A stretch of DNA of 64,000 nucleotides, taken from Parafrigoribacterium mesophilum. Its GTDB lineage: Bacteria > Actinomycetota > Actinomycetes > Actinomycetales > Microbacteriaceae. Positions 43,441 through 52,294 of this stretch are shown piece by piece. The position numbers and the translations under genes were made by a program. The stretch is from the NCBI RefSeq assembly GCF_039652555.1, contig NZ_JBDJAF010000003.1, positions 186,001 to 250,000 of the forward strand, in the 5' to 3' direction. The notes beneath the pieces are model-generated. The model worked only from the letters and a program-made list of their open reading frames with translations, was not told the DNA's origin and did not search any database. Numbering within the stretch: the stretch's first letter is position 1; each line of letters opens with the position of its first letter.

Positions 43441-43550
43441 GCTGTCCAGTCGTGTGTCGAGTCCGGTCGAGCCTACCAGCGACACCGCCGGGCCACGCAG
43501 CACAGCGCGGGAGCACCGTGTGACGATGCTCCCGCGCGTGACGGATGTTG

Positions 43551-44984
43551 CTACTTGAGCGCCCCCAGCGTGACGGTCACGGTGCTCGCGTCGCCGGAGC
43601 GAATGTAGGTGACCTTGGCGGTGGAGCCTGCCGCGACCGAGCGCACCTGGGCGGTGAGATCGGTCGCGCTGGTGATCGGCGAGTCGTTGAACTTGATGAT
43701 CACATCGCCCTTCTTGATTCCGGCCTTCTCCGCAGCGCCACCGGAGGTCACGTCCGCCACCACGGCTCCCACCGTGGAGCTGCTGGTGAGGTTGGCGTCA
43801 CTGCTGACGTCCCGCACCGAGGCTCCGAGCAGGCCATGGGTGGCGCTGCCGTTGTCTTTGAGTTCCGTCGCGATGCGCTTGACGAGGTTGGAGGGAATCG
43901 CGAAGCCGACGCCGATGTTGCCGGAGGTGTCGGTACCGCTCGAACCGCCTGCGGAGGCGATGGCCACGTTGATGCCGATCACCTTGCCTGCGGAGTCAAG
44001 CAGTGCGCCTCCGGAGTTGCCCGGGTTGATCGCCGCATCCGTTTGGATGACGGGCAGCGAAATCGTGGCCTGAGCAGTCGGCGGGGTCGAGCCCGGCGAC
44101 CTGTTCTCCCAGAAGTTGAACGGGCCGTTGCCGTTGCCGTTGCCGTCGTCCGGGTTGGTGCTGTCCTCCTTGGGGGCGGCGGAGGACTTCACGGTGATGC
44201 TGCGGTCCAGCGCGCTGACGATGCCGTTGGTGACCGTGTTGGCCAGCCCCAGCGGAGCGCCGATCGCGATGGTGACATCGCCGACGTTGAGCTTGCCCGA
44301 GTCCGCGAAGTCGGCGGGCTGGAAGCTCGCGTCGCCGTTGATCTTGATCACGGCGAGGTCGGTGATCGGGTCGGTTCCGACCAGTTTCGCGCCGTAGAGG
44401 TGGCCGTCGTAGGTCTGCACCTGGATCTTGGTGTTGTTGGCTTCGCCGTCCAGGGTGACCACGTGGGTGTTGGTGACCACGTAGCCGTCCGAGCTGAGAA
44501 TGACGCCGGAACCGGTTCCGGCCGCGGTGCTGCCGGCGACCGACACGGTGACCACCGACGGGCCGGCCTTCGCTGCGACCGCGGTGACGTTGGTGGCGTT
44601 GGATGCGTCGTTGACGGTGATCGTTTGCGGGCTGTTGGCTGCGCCGCTTACCGAGTGCAGACCTTGATTCGAGGAGAACGACCAGGCGGTGACGCCCGCC
44701 CCAGAGACTCCACCGACGAGTGCACCGATGGCGAGGGCTGCGACGATACCGATATTGCGGGAACGCGCGGGACGCTCCGGTGGCGCGGGTGCCCAGTGCT
44801 CATCCCGGTTCCAGGCGCCATTCGGCGTCGTCGCATCCGCGTTCGCAGATCGGGTCCGCGATGCATCGGCATCCAGCGGCAGCGTCGCACGGCTGTCTCG
44901 CTCGCGGTCGAGGCGTGCCTGCGCCGACTCGGGGGATTCGACGGGCTCGCCGCCAGCTGACGGGTTGTGCGGAGTATCGGACAT
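43551..44984 (-). CDS. HtrA/PepD-type trypsin-like serine protease with PDZ domain
   Basis: 477 residues. A cytoplasmic Pro/Asp-rich tail (1-75) and one membrane helix (about 77-102) precede an extracellular trypsin-like domain. Its catalytic triad is His174 (VTNTHVV), Asp209 (ITDLAVI) and Ser324 (NPGNSGGALL). A PDZ domain covers about 385-475 (GAAEKAGIKKGDVIIKFNDSPI). It is a membrane-anchored envelope stress protease. ATG at 44984 has AAGGAG at 8 bases. A glycine/asparagine-rich insertion (GNGNGNGPFN) sits between Asp and Ser. Confidence 0.92.
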   Translation of the reverse strand: MSDTPHNPSAGGEPVESPESAQARLDRERDSRATLPLDADASRTRSANADATTPNGAWNRDEHWAPAPPERPARSRNIGIVAALAIGALVGGVSGAGVTAWSFSSNQGLHSVSGAANSPQTITVNDASNATNVTAVAAKAGPSVVTVSVAGSTAAGTGSGVILSSDGYVVTNTHVVTLDGEANNTKIQVQTYDGHLYGAKLVGTDPITDLAVIKINGDASFQPADFADSGKLNVGDVTIAIGAPLGLANTVTNGIVSALDRSITVKSSAAPKEDSTNPDDGNGNGNGPFNFWENRSPGSTPPTAQATISLPVIQTDAAINPGNSGGALLDSAGKVIGINVAIASAGGSSGTDTSGNIGVGFAIPSNLVKRIATELKDNGSATHGLLGASVRDVSSDANLTSSSTVGAVVADVTSGGAAEKAGIKKGDVIIKFNDSPITSATDLTAQVRSVAAGSTAKVTYIRSGDASTVTVTLGALK

Positions 44985-45090
44985 TGGGGCTGCTCCTTCC
45001 AAGCGCTGTCAGCTTCCACCGCCAACCTGAACATTGTATTTGCGGGCGCTGTGAGCGGACCTCCGTGAATCTATGAGTTCGCCAACAGCG

Positions 45091-45867
45091 TCAACAGCCG
45101 GGTCCAGCCGGGGACGCGGAGCAGTCCTGGCCGACCAGAACCGTCTTCGCACTGCCCACTGTGACGGTCAACTGGTTCGCGGCGACGGGCACGGTTCCCG
45201 CGATGGGGATCCATTCCGCTCCGGTGTATCGGTACTCGGCCGCGAAGTTGATGGTGAGGTCGACGGCGTAGGTTCCGGCGGCGCGATAGACGTGACTGGT
45301 CGCCGTTGGTTGGAACTCGGCTTTCCCCTGTGCGGCCCACGTCGAGCCCGAGGTTCGCAGGGTGGCGGCGGTTCCGTCACCGTAGTTCCACCGGAACGTT
45401 GCCGGCGTGAACCGCACCGTCGCAGGTTGGCCGAGCAGCTCCCCGGTTTGCACCTGAGTGGACGACGACGCGTAGAAGTTCGCGTCCAGCCCCGCGATCA
45501 TCCAGCCGCCCGGCTCCATGTGGCTGACTCCGGATGCCGGATGGAAGTTGACCAGGTCACTGAGCGTCACCGGCTCGGTGACGGTGTACCCGTCTCTGAT
45601 CACGAGGTCAGGGTCGACCGGAGCCGGCGTCACCATGCCGCCCGGCAGGCCGAGGCCATGGTTCCCTGATCCCGGCCGATGTTCGCTGCCGCGCAGGGTG
45701 ACACCGTTGTCCCCGGCGTGTGCTTCGACGGTTGTGTTTACAGGACACGTTCCAGTTGCTATCTCAAAGAATGCGCAGGTGTCCGTCGTAGCGCCCTGAG
45801 CCGGCACTGCGAGAGCGACCAAGAGAAGCGTCGCTGTACAAATCAGCAAATTCCGGTACCTGCCCAT
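45091..45867 (-). CDS. Secreted protein with PKD-like domain
   Basis: 258 residues with a Sec signal peptide (GRYRNLLICTATLLLVALAVPAQG, cleavage after AQG). The mature part contains a beta-sandwich region with FRWNYGDGTAATLRT and AAGTYAVDLTINFAAEYRY, the PKD-like W/Y-G-D-G and AGTY pattern. It has two terminal cysteines (DCSASPAGPGC). Function is unknown; it is likely extracellular or wall-associated. ATG at 45867 follows AAGGAG. It overlaps the upstream lipoprotein gene by 25 bp, so the two are coupled. Confidence 0.78.
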   Translation of the reverse strand: MGRYRNLLICTATLLLVALAVPAQGATTDTCAFFEIATGTCPVNTTVEAHAGDNGVTLRGSEHRPGSGNHGLGLPGGMVTPAPVDPDLVIRDGYTVTEPVTLSDLVNFHPASGVSHMEPGGWMIAGLDANFYASSSTQVQTGELLGQPATVRFTPATFRWNYGDGTAATLRTSGSTWAAQGKAEFQPTATSHVYRAAGTYAVDLTINFAAEYRYTGAEWIPIAGTVPVAANQLTVTVGSAKTVLVGQDCSASPAGPGC

Positions 45868-46403
45868 GGAACACTCCTTGCTACTAGCAGTTGGTCGCTG
45901 CCCGGTGTTTCGCCCTCGAATCCTGCCTCGATCCCGATTAGCTTTGGGACGCTTGTGGGAGTGATCCCGCTCGCACCTCCGGAGTAGCTGACAGCCGAGA
46001 TGTCGGCACATATATAGGCGCCGACACTCGCTCGCCCGTCCACGTTCTGGTCTGATTGCTGAAGTGACGCGATCCGGAAAGATGTCGAGCCGAGTTGGTG
46101 TTTGCCGCTTTCGAGCAATTTTGTAAAAGCTTTACGTTCTGCAACCATTTGCTCGGGGGTGACGAAAGGAGCGAGGCGGTCTGGATTGTTGCCTCCGTCC
46201 TGAGCGATCTCATCCTCCATGTCCAAATACGCGGCATAGGCCTTCGTGGCCGCCGCCAGTGCCTCCTCGTCAGAGGCGAAGATCGGACTGGAGCTGGGCG
46301 ACGGCTTGGGCTGGACAGGTCGGCTTTGCGGAACGCATCCGCCGAGCAACAGCGCGAAGGCAGCGGCGAGCGCAACAGCACCGATACTGCGCATGCCTCG
46401 CAT
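45843..46403 (-). CDS. Putative lipoprotein (DUF6318-like)
   Basis: A 186-residue protein with a lipoprotein signal peptide: a hydrophobic core AVALAAAFALLL and lipobox LGGC with Cys23. A proline/serine linker (RPVQPKPSPSSSP) leads to a small globular domain with DEEALAAATKAYAAYLDM. It resembles actinobacterial DUF6318-type lipoproteins, whose role is unknown. Upstream partner of the secreted PKD-like protein. ATG 46394 is a possible alternative start. Confidence 0.75.
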   Translation of the reverse strand: MRGMRSIGAVALAAAFALLLGGCVPQSRPVQPKPSPSSSPIFASDEEALAAATKAYAAYLDMEDEIAQDGGNNPDRLAPFVTPEQMVAERKAFTKLLESGKHQLGSTSFRIASLQQSDQNVDGRASVGAYICADISAVSYSGGASGITPTSVPKLIGIEAGFEGETPGSDQLLVARSVPWAGTGIC

Positions 46404-46563
46404 AAAGACACAGAGTAGGCCTATCCCGCATCGGACGCGTCAAACTTTCCACAGGTCGCCGCGCGCCAGTTTGTCACCAGCGCGGCGGGGCGAACGGGCG
46501 CGCATGTTCCAAAGGGGCCGCCTTGGCCGTCGCCGGCGGTACCTACCCCGATAAGTTGGAAGC

Positions 46564-47760
46564 ATGACAGTAAGCGGATCCTGGGAACGCACTGCCCGCG
46601 GCGCGATGCTGCTCGGCAATGACGGCGACCTCAAGCAGACAATTTTCGCCGAAATGTCGGGATTGGCCACCCGGACCGGTGCCATCAACCTCGGTCAGGG
46701 GTTCCCCGACGAGGATGGCCCCCGCGAAGTGCTCGAGGCCGCCCGCCAGGCGATCAGCGACGGGGTCAACCAATACCCGCCGGGGATCGGGATGCCGGTG
46801 CTGCGCCACGCCATCGCCGACCACCAGCAGCGCTTCTACGGGATCAGCGTTGACCCGGACCGTGAAGTGCTCGTCACGGCCGGCGCCACCGAGGCGCTCA
46901 CCGCCACCATCCTGGCCCTCACCGACGAGGGCGACGAGGTGGTCACCCTGGAGCCGTTCTACGACTCCTACGCCGCGATCATCGGGCTGAGCAAGGCCAC
47001 CCACGTGCGGGTGCCGCTGCGTGCTCCGAGCTTCCAGCCCGATCCTGACGAGCTCCGGCGTGCGGTCACCGACCGCACCCGGCTCATCCTCATCAATGAC
47101 CCGCACAACCCCACCGGTACGATGCTCCCGCGCGAAATCCTGGAGCTGATCGTGGAACTCGCCCACGAACACGACGCGATCATCGTGACGGACGAGGTGT
47201 ATGAACACCTCACCTTCGAGGCCCCGCACACTCCCATCGCCACGCTGCCGGGCGCCCGCGACCGCACCGTGAGCATCTCCAGCGGAGGCAAGACCTTCAG
47301 CGCCACGGGCTGGAAGATCGGCTGGCTCACCGCTCCGCACGAGCTGGTGGATGCCATCCTGGCGGTCAAGCAATTCCTCACCTACTCCAACGGCGCTCCA
47401 TTCCAGCCCGCCATCGCGGTCGGCTTGGGGCTGCCGGACTCCTTCTTCACCGACACAGCGGCGACATTGCGTGCCAAGCGGGATCTGCTCTCTGAGGGTC
47501 TGCTCGCGGCCGGGTTCACGATCACTCAACCGCAAGGCGGCTACTTCGTGGTGGCCGACGCCGCTCCCCTGGGCTACACGGATGCAGCGACGTTCGCGCG
47601 CAAACTTCCCGAGCTGGTCGGCGTGGTGGCGATCCCGATCACGGCGTTCGTGCACGACGACCGCAAGGCCGACTACGCGTCGCTGCTCCGGTTCGCGTAC
47701 TGCAAGAAGGTGGACGTGTTAGAGCGGGCATCGGCTCAGCTGGCGGAGTTGCGCGCGTAA
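46564..47760 (+). CDS. PLP-dependent class I/II aminotransferase
   Basis: A 398-residue fold-type I aminotransferase. It shows INLGQGFPDEDGPREVLEAA, LVTAGATEALTATILAL, the NDPHNPTGTMLP block, DEVYEHLTFE, and the PLP-binding Lys in SISSGGKTFSATGWKIGW. It matches enzymes annotated as DapC, methionine or kynurenine aminotransferase. Substrate cannot be settled from sequence. The preceding 160-bp gap (46404-46563) separates it from the divergent lipoprotein gene and shows no clear site. Confidence 0.87.
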   Translation: MTVSGSWERTARGAMLLGNDGDLKQTIFAEMSGLATRTGAINLGQGFPDEDGPREVLEAARQAISDGVNQYPPGIGMPVLRHAIADHQQRFYGISVDPDREVLVTAGATEALTATILALTDEGDEVVTLEPFYDSYAAIIGLSKATHVRVPLRAPSFQPDPDELRRAVTDRTRLILINDPHNPTGTMLPREILELIVELAHEHDAIIVTDEVYEHLTFEAPHTPIATLPGARDRTVSISSGGKTFSATGWKIGWLTAPHELVDAILAVKQFLTYSNGAPFQPAIAVGLGLPDSFFTDTAATLRAKRDLLSEGLLAAGFTITQPQGGYFVVADAAPLGYTDAATFARKLPELVGVVAIPITAFVHDDRKADYASLLRFAYCKKVDVLERASAQLAELRA

Positions 47761-47784
47761 GTAAGCGGGGGAACGCGCGGTACC

Positions 47785-47890
47785 GGTGGTCCAGCTCGTC
47801 GAGACCCGGGTCACCCTTGGGGATCTCGACAGGCTCGATCACTGGAAAGGGCCGCTCGATCACCGGGGGCTCGATCGGCTCGTCGAGACC
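47785..47890. repeat. GGTCGAGCTTGTCGAGACC-family palindromic repeat between convergent genes
   Basis: A copy of the 22-bp arm with two substitutions at 47785-47806 is followed by an inverse arm GATCTCGACAGGCTCGATCA (from 47822), another inverse fragment CTCGATCACCGG (about 47855-47866) and a partial direct arm ending GCTCGTCGAGACC at 47890. It fills the 135-bp gap between the convergent aminotransferase and pobA stops. It could act as a bidirectional terminator. Same family as 32426-32560. Confidence 0.8.
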
Positions 47891-47895
47891 TCGGG

Positions 47896-49113
47896 TCAGG
47901 AGTGCAGCATGGGCAGACCCGTGTAGACCTCCGCCAGGTGCGACATGGCCCGCTCCGACGAGGTGAGCAGGCTGAGCTGGCCGAGTTGCACGTGGTAGTC
48001 GTAGTCGACGTTTTCCGGATGCGTCGCATCCGTCGACTCGTTGAAGCGGTGCAGCATCCGGGTCATCCATCGCGAGAAGTGCTGGATCTGCCATACCCGG
48101 CGTAGGGACCGCGGCGAGTACTCGTCGAGTCCTTTCTCGCTGCCGCTGCGGTACCAGTCCGCGAGCGCCTCGTGCAGGTACGCCGCATCCGCCAGCGCCA
48201 GGTTCAGCCCCTTCGCGCCCGTCGGCGGCACGATGTGCGCCGAGTCGCCGGCCAGGAACAGCCGTCCGTACCGCATCGGGTCGCTGACGAAACTGTGCAT
48301 CGGAGTGATGCTCTTGTCGAAGACCTCGCCGCGGTGCAGCGTCCAGCCGGGGATGCCGAGCCGGATGTCCAACTCGTCCCAGATGCGCTCGTCCGACCAG
48401 TTGACGATGTCCTCGTGCGGGTCGACCTGCAAGTAGAGGCGGCTGACGGTGTCCGAGCGCATGCTGTGCATGGCGAAGCCGCGCTCGTGCAGCGCGTAGA
48501 TGAGTTCGTCGGTAGACGGATGCACGTGGGCGAGGATGCCGAGCCAGCCGAACGGGTAGTCGCGTTGGTAGGTCTTCTTCTCCGCCCCCGGAATGCTGGG
48601 CCGGCACACGCCGTGTGCGCCGTCGGCGCCGACCACGAAGTCCGCCTGCAGCGTGAACTGCTCGCCATCCTGGGTGAAGTGCACGAGCGGCTTCTCTGTG
48701 AGCAGATTCTCGAGTGTCACATCGGAAACGCTGTACCGCGGCGGCGTGCCGGCGGCGTCGTGCGCATGAATCAGATCCTTGACGACCTCCTGCTGCCCAT
48801 ACACCCACACCGACCGACCGATCAGGTTCTGGAACGAGATATTGTGCCGCTCGCCGTCGTATTGCAGATTGATACCGCTGTGCCGCATCCCCTCCGTCTC
48901 GATGCGGTCACCGAGCCCGGCCTCGGTGAGTAGCTCGACGGCGCCCTGCTCGAGCACTCCGGCCCGCACCCGCTGAAGCGCGTACTCGCGATCCCGCAGT
49001 TCGAGCACCACGCTTTCGATGCCGGAAAGCCGAAGCAAATGTGAGAGCAGGAGGCCGGCAGGCCCCCCACCCACGATGGCGACCTGAGTGCGAAGTGGTG
49101 TGTCCTGAGCCAT
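47896..49113 (-). CDS. pobA: 4-hydroxybenzoate 3-monooxygenase
   Basis: A 405-residue FAD hydroxylase converting 4-hydroxybenzoate to protocatechuate with NAD(P)H and O2. It carries the FAD motif VAIVGGGPAGLLLSHLL, the RAGVLEQGAVELL block typical of PobA, the DG motif VVGADGAHGVCRPS and the second FAD motif LFLAGDSAHIVPPTGAKGLN. Full length. It is divergent from pcaF with 105 bp between starts, placing protocatechuate formation beside the beta-ketoadipate pathway gene and its regulator. Confidence 0.95.
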   Translation of the reverse strand: MAQDTPLRTQVAIVGGGPAGLLLSHLLRLSGIESVVLELRDREYALQRVRAGVLEQGAVELLTEAGLGDRIETEGMRHSGINLQYDGERHNISFQNLIGRSVWVYGQQEVVKDLIHAHDAAGTPPRYSVSDVTLENLLTEKPLVHFTQDGEQFTLQADFVVGADGAHGVCRPSIPGAEKKTYQRDYPFGWLGILAHVHPSTDELIYALHERGFAMHSMRSDTVSRLYLQVDPHEDIVNWSDERIWDELDIRLGIPGWTLHRGEVFDKSITPMHSFVSDPMRYGRLFLAGDSAHIVPPTGAKGLNLALADAAYLHEALADWYRSGSEKGLDEYSPRSLRRVWQIQHFSRWMTRMLHRFNESTDATHPENVDYDYHVQLGQLSLLTSSERAMSHLAEVYTGLPMLHS

Positions 49114-49189
49114 GTCTTATGTCTGCTTTCTGCGGTGAGAGCATTGCCGGGTCTGCACCCCCATGTTACGCTCATTCTCAGAACACAAG

Positions 49190-49204
49190 TTCGCAATGCG
49201 TACA
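49190..49204. promoter_or_regulatory. Imperfect palindrome in pobA-pcaF intergenic region (candidate IclR-type operator)
   Basis: GTTCGCAATGCGTAC has 7-bp arms with one mismatch around a single base. It lies 14 bp before the pcaF start. IclR-family PcaR/PobR regulators bind short TTCG/CGAA-type palindromes at pca and pob promoters, and such a regulator is encoded immediately downstream of pcaF. Assignment is inference. Confidence 0.45.
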
Positions 49205-49218
49205 GATAAGAGGGTCGG

Positions 49219-50391
49219 ATGCCCGCCAGTTTTATTTACGATGCTATTCGCACTCCGTTCGGTCGGCTGGGCAAAGCCCTCGCCGGCATCCGCCCCGACG
49301 ACCTCGCCGCGCACGTCGTCAAGGCTGTGATGGACCGGCATCCGGATGTCGACCCGGCCCGCCTGGACGACGTGATCCTCGGGGACGCCAACGGCGCCGG
49401 CGAGGACAACCGCAACGTCGCGCGCATGGCCGCGCTTCTGGCCGGCTTCCCCACCTCGGTCACGGGGGCGACGGTCAACCGACTGTGCGGATCAAGCCTG
49501 GAAGCCGTGATCCAGGCCAGCCGTGCCATCGAAGCCGGCGACGCCGACCTCGTCCTGGCCGGCGGCGTCGAGTCGATGAGCCGGGCGCCGTGGGTGCTGC
49601 TCAAGCCATCGAAGCCCTATCCAGCCGGTCACGAAACGCTCCACTCCTCCACCCTGGGCTGGCGGATGGTGAACCCGCGGATGCCCAAGCAGTGGACGGT
49701 CTCGCTCGGCGAGACGGCCGAAATCCTCGCCGAACGCTACGACATCACCCGCGAACAGCAGGATGAGTTCGCCGTGGCCAGCCACCTGAAGGCCGACGCC
49801 GCCTGGAACGCCGGGATTTACGATGACGAGATCGTGCCCGTTCCCGGAGTCGACCTCACCCGCGACGAAGGGATCCGACCGAACTCCTCGATGGAGTCGC
49901 TGGCCACCTTGAAGCCCGCGTTCCGGCCGGACGGCACCGTCACCGCCGGCAACTCCTCCCCGCTCAACGACGGCGCGGCCGCCCTCATCATCGGCGGCGA
50001 GAATGCCGGAGTCAGCGGCGAGCCCCTGGCCAGAATCGTCTCGCGCGCGGTCGCCGGCGTCGATCCCGACGTGTTCGGCATCGCACCCGTCGAGGCCGCG
50101 AACCGGGCGCTGCAACGCGCGGGCAAGACCTGGGCGGATGTCGACGTCGTCGAACTCAACGAAGCGTTCGCCTCGCAGAGCCTGGCCTGCCTCAAGTTGT
50201 GGCCGGAACTGGATCCCGCGAAAGTGAACATCCACGGTGGCGCCATCGCCATGGGACACCCGCTCGGCGCCTCCGGCGGTCGCATCGTGGGGCACCTCGC
50301 CCACGAGCTCCGCCGCCGCGGCGGCGGAGTCGGCGTCGCCGCCATCTGCATCGGCGTCGGTCAGGGCCTCGCGGTGGTCCTCGAGCGGTAG
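49219..50391 (+). CDS. pcaF: 3-oxoadipyl-CoA thiolase / acetyl-CoA acyltransferase
   Basis: A 390-residue thiolase. Acyl-accepting Cys90 is in VNRLCGSSLEAV. GGVESMSRAPWVLLK, the GGAIAMGHPLGASGGRI histidine block and the second catalytic Cys in ICIGVGQG are all present. Location between pobA and an IclR-type regulator indicates the last step of the beta-ketoadipate pathway, 3-oxoadipyl-CoA to acetyl-CoA plus succinyl-CoA. A general beta-ketothiolase cannot be excluded. GAGGG precedes the ATG. Confidence 0.85.
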   Translation: MPASFIYDAIRTPFGRLGKALAGIRPDDLAAHVVKAVMDRHPDVDPARLDDVILGDANGAGEDNRNVARMAALLAGFPTSVTGATVNRLCGSSLEAVIQASRAIEAGDADLVLAGGVESMSRAPWVLLKPSKPYPAGHETLHSSTLGWRMVNPRMPKQWTVSLGETAEILAERYDITREQQDEFAVASHLKADAAWNAGIYDDEIVPVPGVDLTRDEGIRPNSSMESLATLKPAFRPDGTVTAGNSSPLNDGAAALIIGGENAGVSGEPLARIVSRAVAGVDPDVFGIAPVEAANRALQRAGKTWADVDVVELNEAFASQSLACLKLWPELDPAKVNIHGGAIAMGHPLGASGGRIVGHLAHELRRRGGGVGVAAICIGVGQGLAVVLER

Positions 50392-50442
50392 ATCAACGCG
50401 CCGCGGCGCGAACCGCGCGCCCGCACGAGAGAAGATATACGG

Positions 50443-51321
50443 ATGAGCCCCACTGCGACCGCCAAGTCCGACAGCGACAAAGTCGAGAGCCTTGACACGA
50501 CGCGCGACCCCAGCGGCCAGTACGTGCAGTCGCTTGCCCGAGGGCTCAGTGTCATCCGCGCCTTCGACACGGACCACTCCGAGATGACGCTGAGCGACAT
50601 CGCCCGGCGCACCTCACTGACCCGCGCCACCAGCCGCCGCTTCCTGTTGACACTCGTCGAGCTGGGCTACGTCAAGACCGACGGGCGGCTGTTCAGTCTC
50701 ACCGCGAAGGTACTCGAACTCGGTTTCAGCTACCTGTCGTCGCTCACCCTGCCGGAAATCGCCCAGCCGCACCTTGAGCAGCTGGCTGCCGGCATCCACG
50801 AGTCCACCTCCGCCTCGGTGCTGGACGGCAGCGACATCGTCTACGTTGCGCGCGTTCCCACCCGCCGCATCATGTCGGTCCGCATCAACATCGGCACCAG
50901 GTTTCCCGCGTATGCCACCTCGATGGGCCGCGTCCTGCTCTCCAGCTTCACCCCCGACGAACTGGACGCACACCTGGCCAACCCCGACCTCCAGGGCCTG
51001 ACCTCGCACACCGTCACCTCCCGGGCGGCGCTGGGGAAGGAACTGGCCAAGGTGCGCAAGCAGGGTTTCGCCATCGTGGACCAGGAGCTCGAGGTGGGCC
51101 TGCGGTCGATCGCCGTGCCGATCAGGCACGCCTCCGGCACCATCATCGCCGCGATCAACGTGTCCACCACGGCCACGACCCACACGCTCGAGTCGATCCA
51201 GCAGAAGTTTCTCCCGCCGTTGCAGCTCGCCGCCCAACGCATCAGCGATGACCTCACCGCGGCCCGCCCGTTCGCCCAGGCCGGTGGCACCGGACTCAGC
51301 CCCACCGTCCACCCGCTCTGA
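50443..51321 (+). CDS. pcaR: IclR-family regulator, PcaR/PobR type
   Basis: A 292-residue regulator. The winged HTH spans about residues 26-85 (YVQSLARGLSVIRAFD, MTLSDIARRTSLTRATSRRFLLTL). The IclR effector domain spans about 95-275 (YVARVPTRRIMSVRINIGTRFPAYATSMGRVLL, GFAIVDQELEVGLRSIAVPI). The opening QSLARGLSVIRAF is characteristic of the PcaR/PcaU/PobR branch, which answers to beta-ketoadipate, protocatechuate or 4-hydroxybenzoate. It follows pcaF by 51 bp and probably controls pcaF and pobA. Confidence 0.85.
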   Translation: MSPTATAKSDSDKVESLDTTRDPSGQYVQSLARGLSVIRAFDTDHSEMTLSDIARRTSLTRATSRRFLLTLVELGYVKTDGRLFSLTAKVLELGFSYLSSLTLPEIAQPHLEQLAAGIHESTSASVLDGSDIVYVARVPTRRIMSVRINIGTRFPAYATSMGRVLLSSFTPDELDAHLANPDLQGLTSHTVTSRAALGKELAKVRKQGFAIVDQELEVGLRSIAVPIRHASGTIIAAINVSTTATTHTLESIQQKFLPPLQLAAQRISDDLTAARPFAQAGGTGLSPTVHPL

Positions 51322-51388
51322 GTCGGCCGCGACCAAACCTCTCCGGTCGCGTAACATTGGGGGAATCGGTGCACAGGAAGCGGACTCC

Positions 51389-52282
51389 ATGGCCAAGTTC
51401 GTGATCCAGCCCCACGTGAGGCTGCAGGAGTGGGTCGCTGAGGAACACGGATATTTCGCAGCCCAGGGCCTGGACTATCACTTCGAAACAACCAGTTTCG
51501 CGGGCAGCTCGCAGACCACCGCGGCGGTCGGGTCTGCCGTGAACACACCGCGCGAAATCCACTCCGGCGCCTTCGAAGACATCGAACGCGGCCGCACCGC
51601 GGATGTCTCCAGCGCTTGCCACTGGGCCGTGAATGCAACGGCGTCACCCGAGACGGGCAAGATGTGGGGCCGAGGGTACTCGGTCGTGCCGTCCGGAATC
51701 TTCGTGCAACCGGACTCCCCATACAAGCGGCCGGAACACCTTGATGGTGTTCCCATCGCGGTGGGCTATCACTCCGGTAGTCACTATTCGGCGATTCAGG
51801 GTCTCGAACCTTTTCTCCCCAAGGATGCGATCTCCCTGTCGTTCGCGGGTCGACCCATCGACCGGGTACGGCTCATGCTCCAGGGGGAGCTACCGGCGGC
51901 CAATGTGTTCGGGCCACAGTTCTACCTTCTCGCTCAGCTGGGCTTCCACAAACTCATCGACACCACGTTCATCGTGGGATTCCTGCTCTCGACGCGGACG
52001 AGCACCAATAACGCCGAGGGCTATTTCCGCGCGCTGCAGAAGGCTCAGCGGGATATCGACTTGCAGCCGGAACGGTACAAGCACCATTGGCTGCACGAAT
52101 TGCCGCCTGATCTTGCAACGCTCACCGATGTCCGCCGGTACGGCACCGGCGAGCGAATCGTGTTCGAGCCGTACACCGAGAAGATGTTCGCCACGACCCG
52201 GGAGTGGATGAAGACCTGGGGTTTCCTGGGTCCCGATGTCGAGACCGGTCCTGCTGCCTACGCGCACGCCGTGGTGTCGTGA
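51389..52282 (+). CDS. NMT1/THI5-like (SsuA-type) protein without signal peptide
   Basis: A 297-residue type 2 periplasmic-binding-protein-fold protein. The opening RLQEWVAEEHGYFAAQGLDYHFE is the NMT1/SsuA pattern seen in solute-binding proteins for sulfonates, nitrate or pyrimidines, and PEHLDGVPIAVGYHSGSHYSAIQGL is the usual second block. Unlike transport proteins it starts directly at the fold, with no signal peptide or lipobox; AGGAAG precedes the ATG. No matching permease or ATPase is adjacent. It may be a cytosolic enzyme or sensor using this fold. It lies 67 bp after the IclR regulator gene and is convergent with the sugar ATPase gene. Confidence 0.75.
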   Translation: MAKFVIQPHVRLQEWVAEEHGYFAAQGLDYHFETTSFAGSSQTTAAVGSAVNTPREIHSGAFEDIERGRTADVSSACHWAVNATASPETGKMWGRGYSVVPSGIFVQPDSPYKRPEHLDGVPIAVGYHSGSHYSAIQGLEPFLPKDAISLSFAGRPIDRVRLMLQGELPAANVFGPQFYLLAQLGFHKLIDTTFIVGFLLSTRTSTNNAEGYFRALQKAQRDIDLQPERYKHHWLHELPPDLATLTDVRRYGTGERIVFEPYTEKMFATTREWMKTWGFLGPDVETGPAAYAHAVVS

Positions 52283-52294
52283 GCCCCGCGTTTT

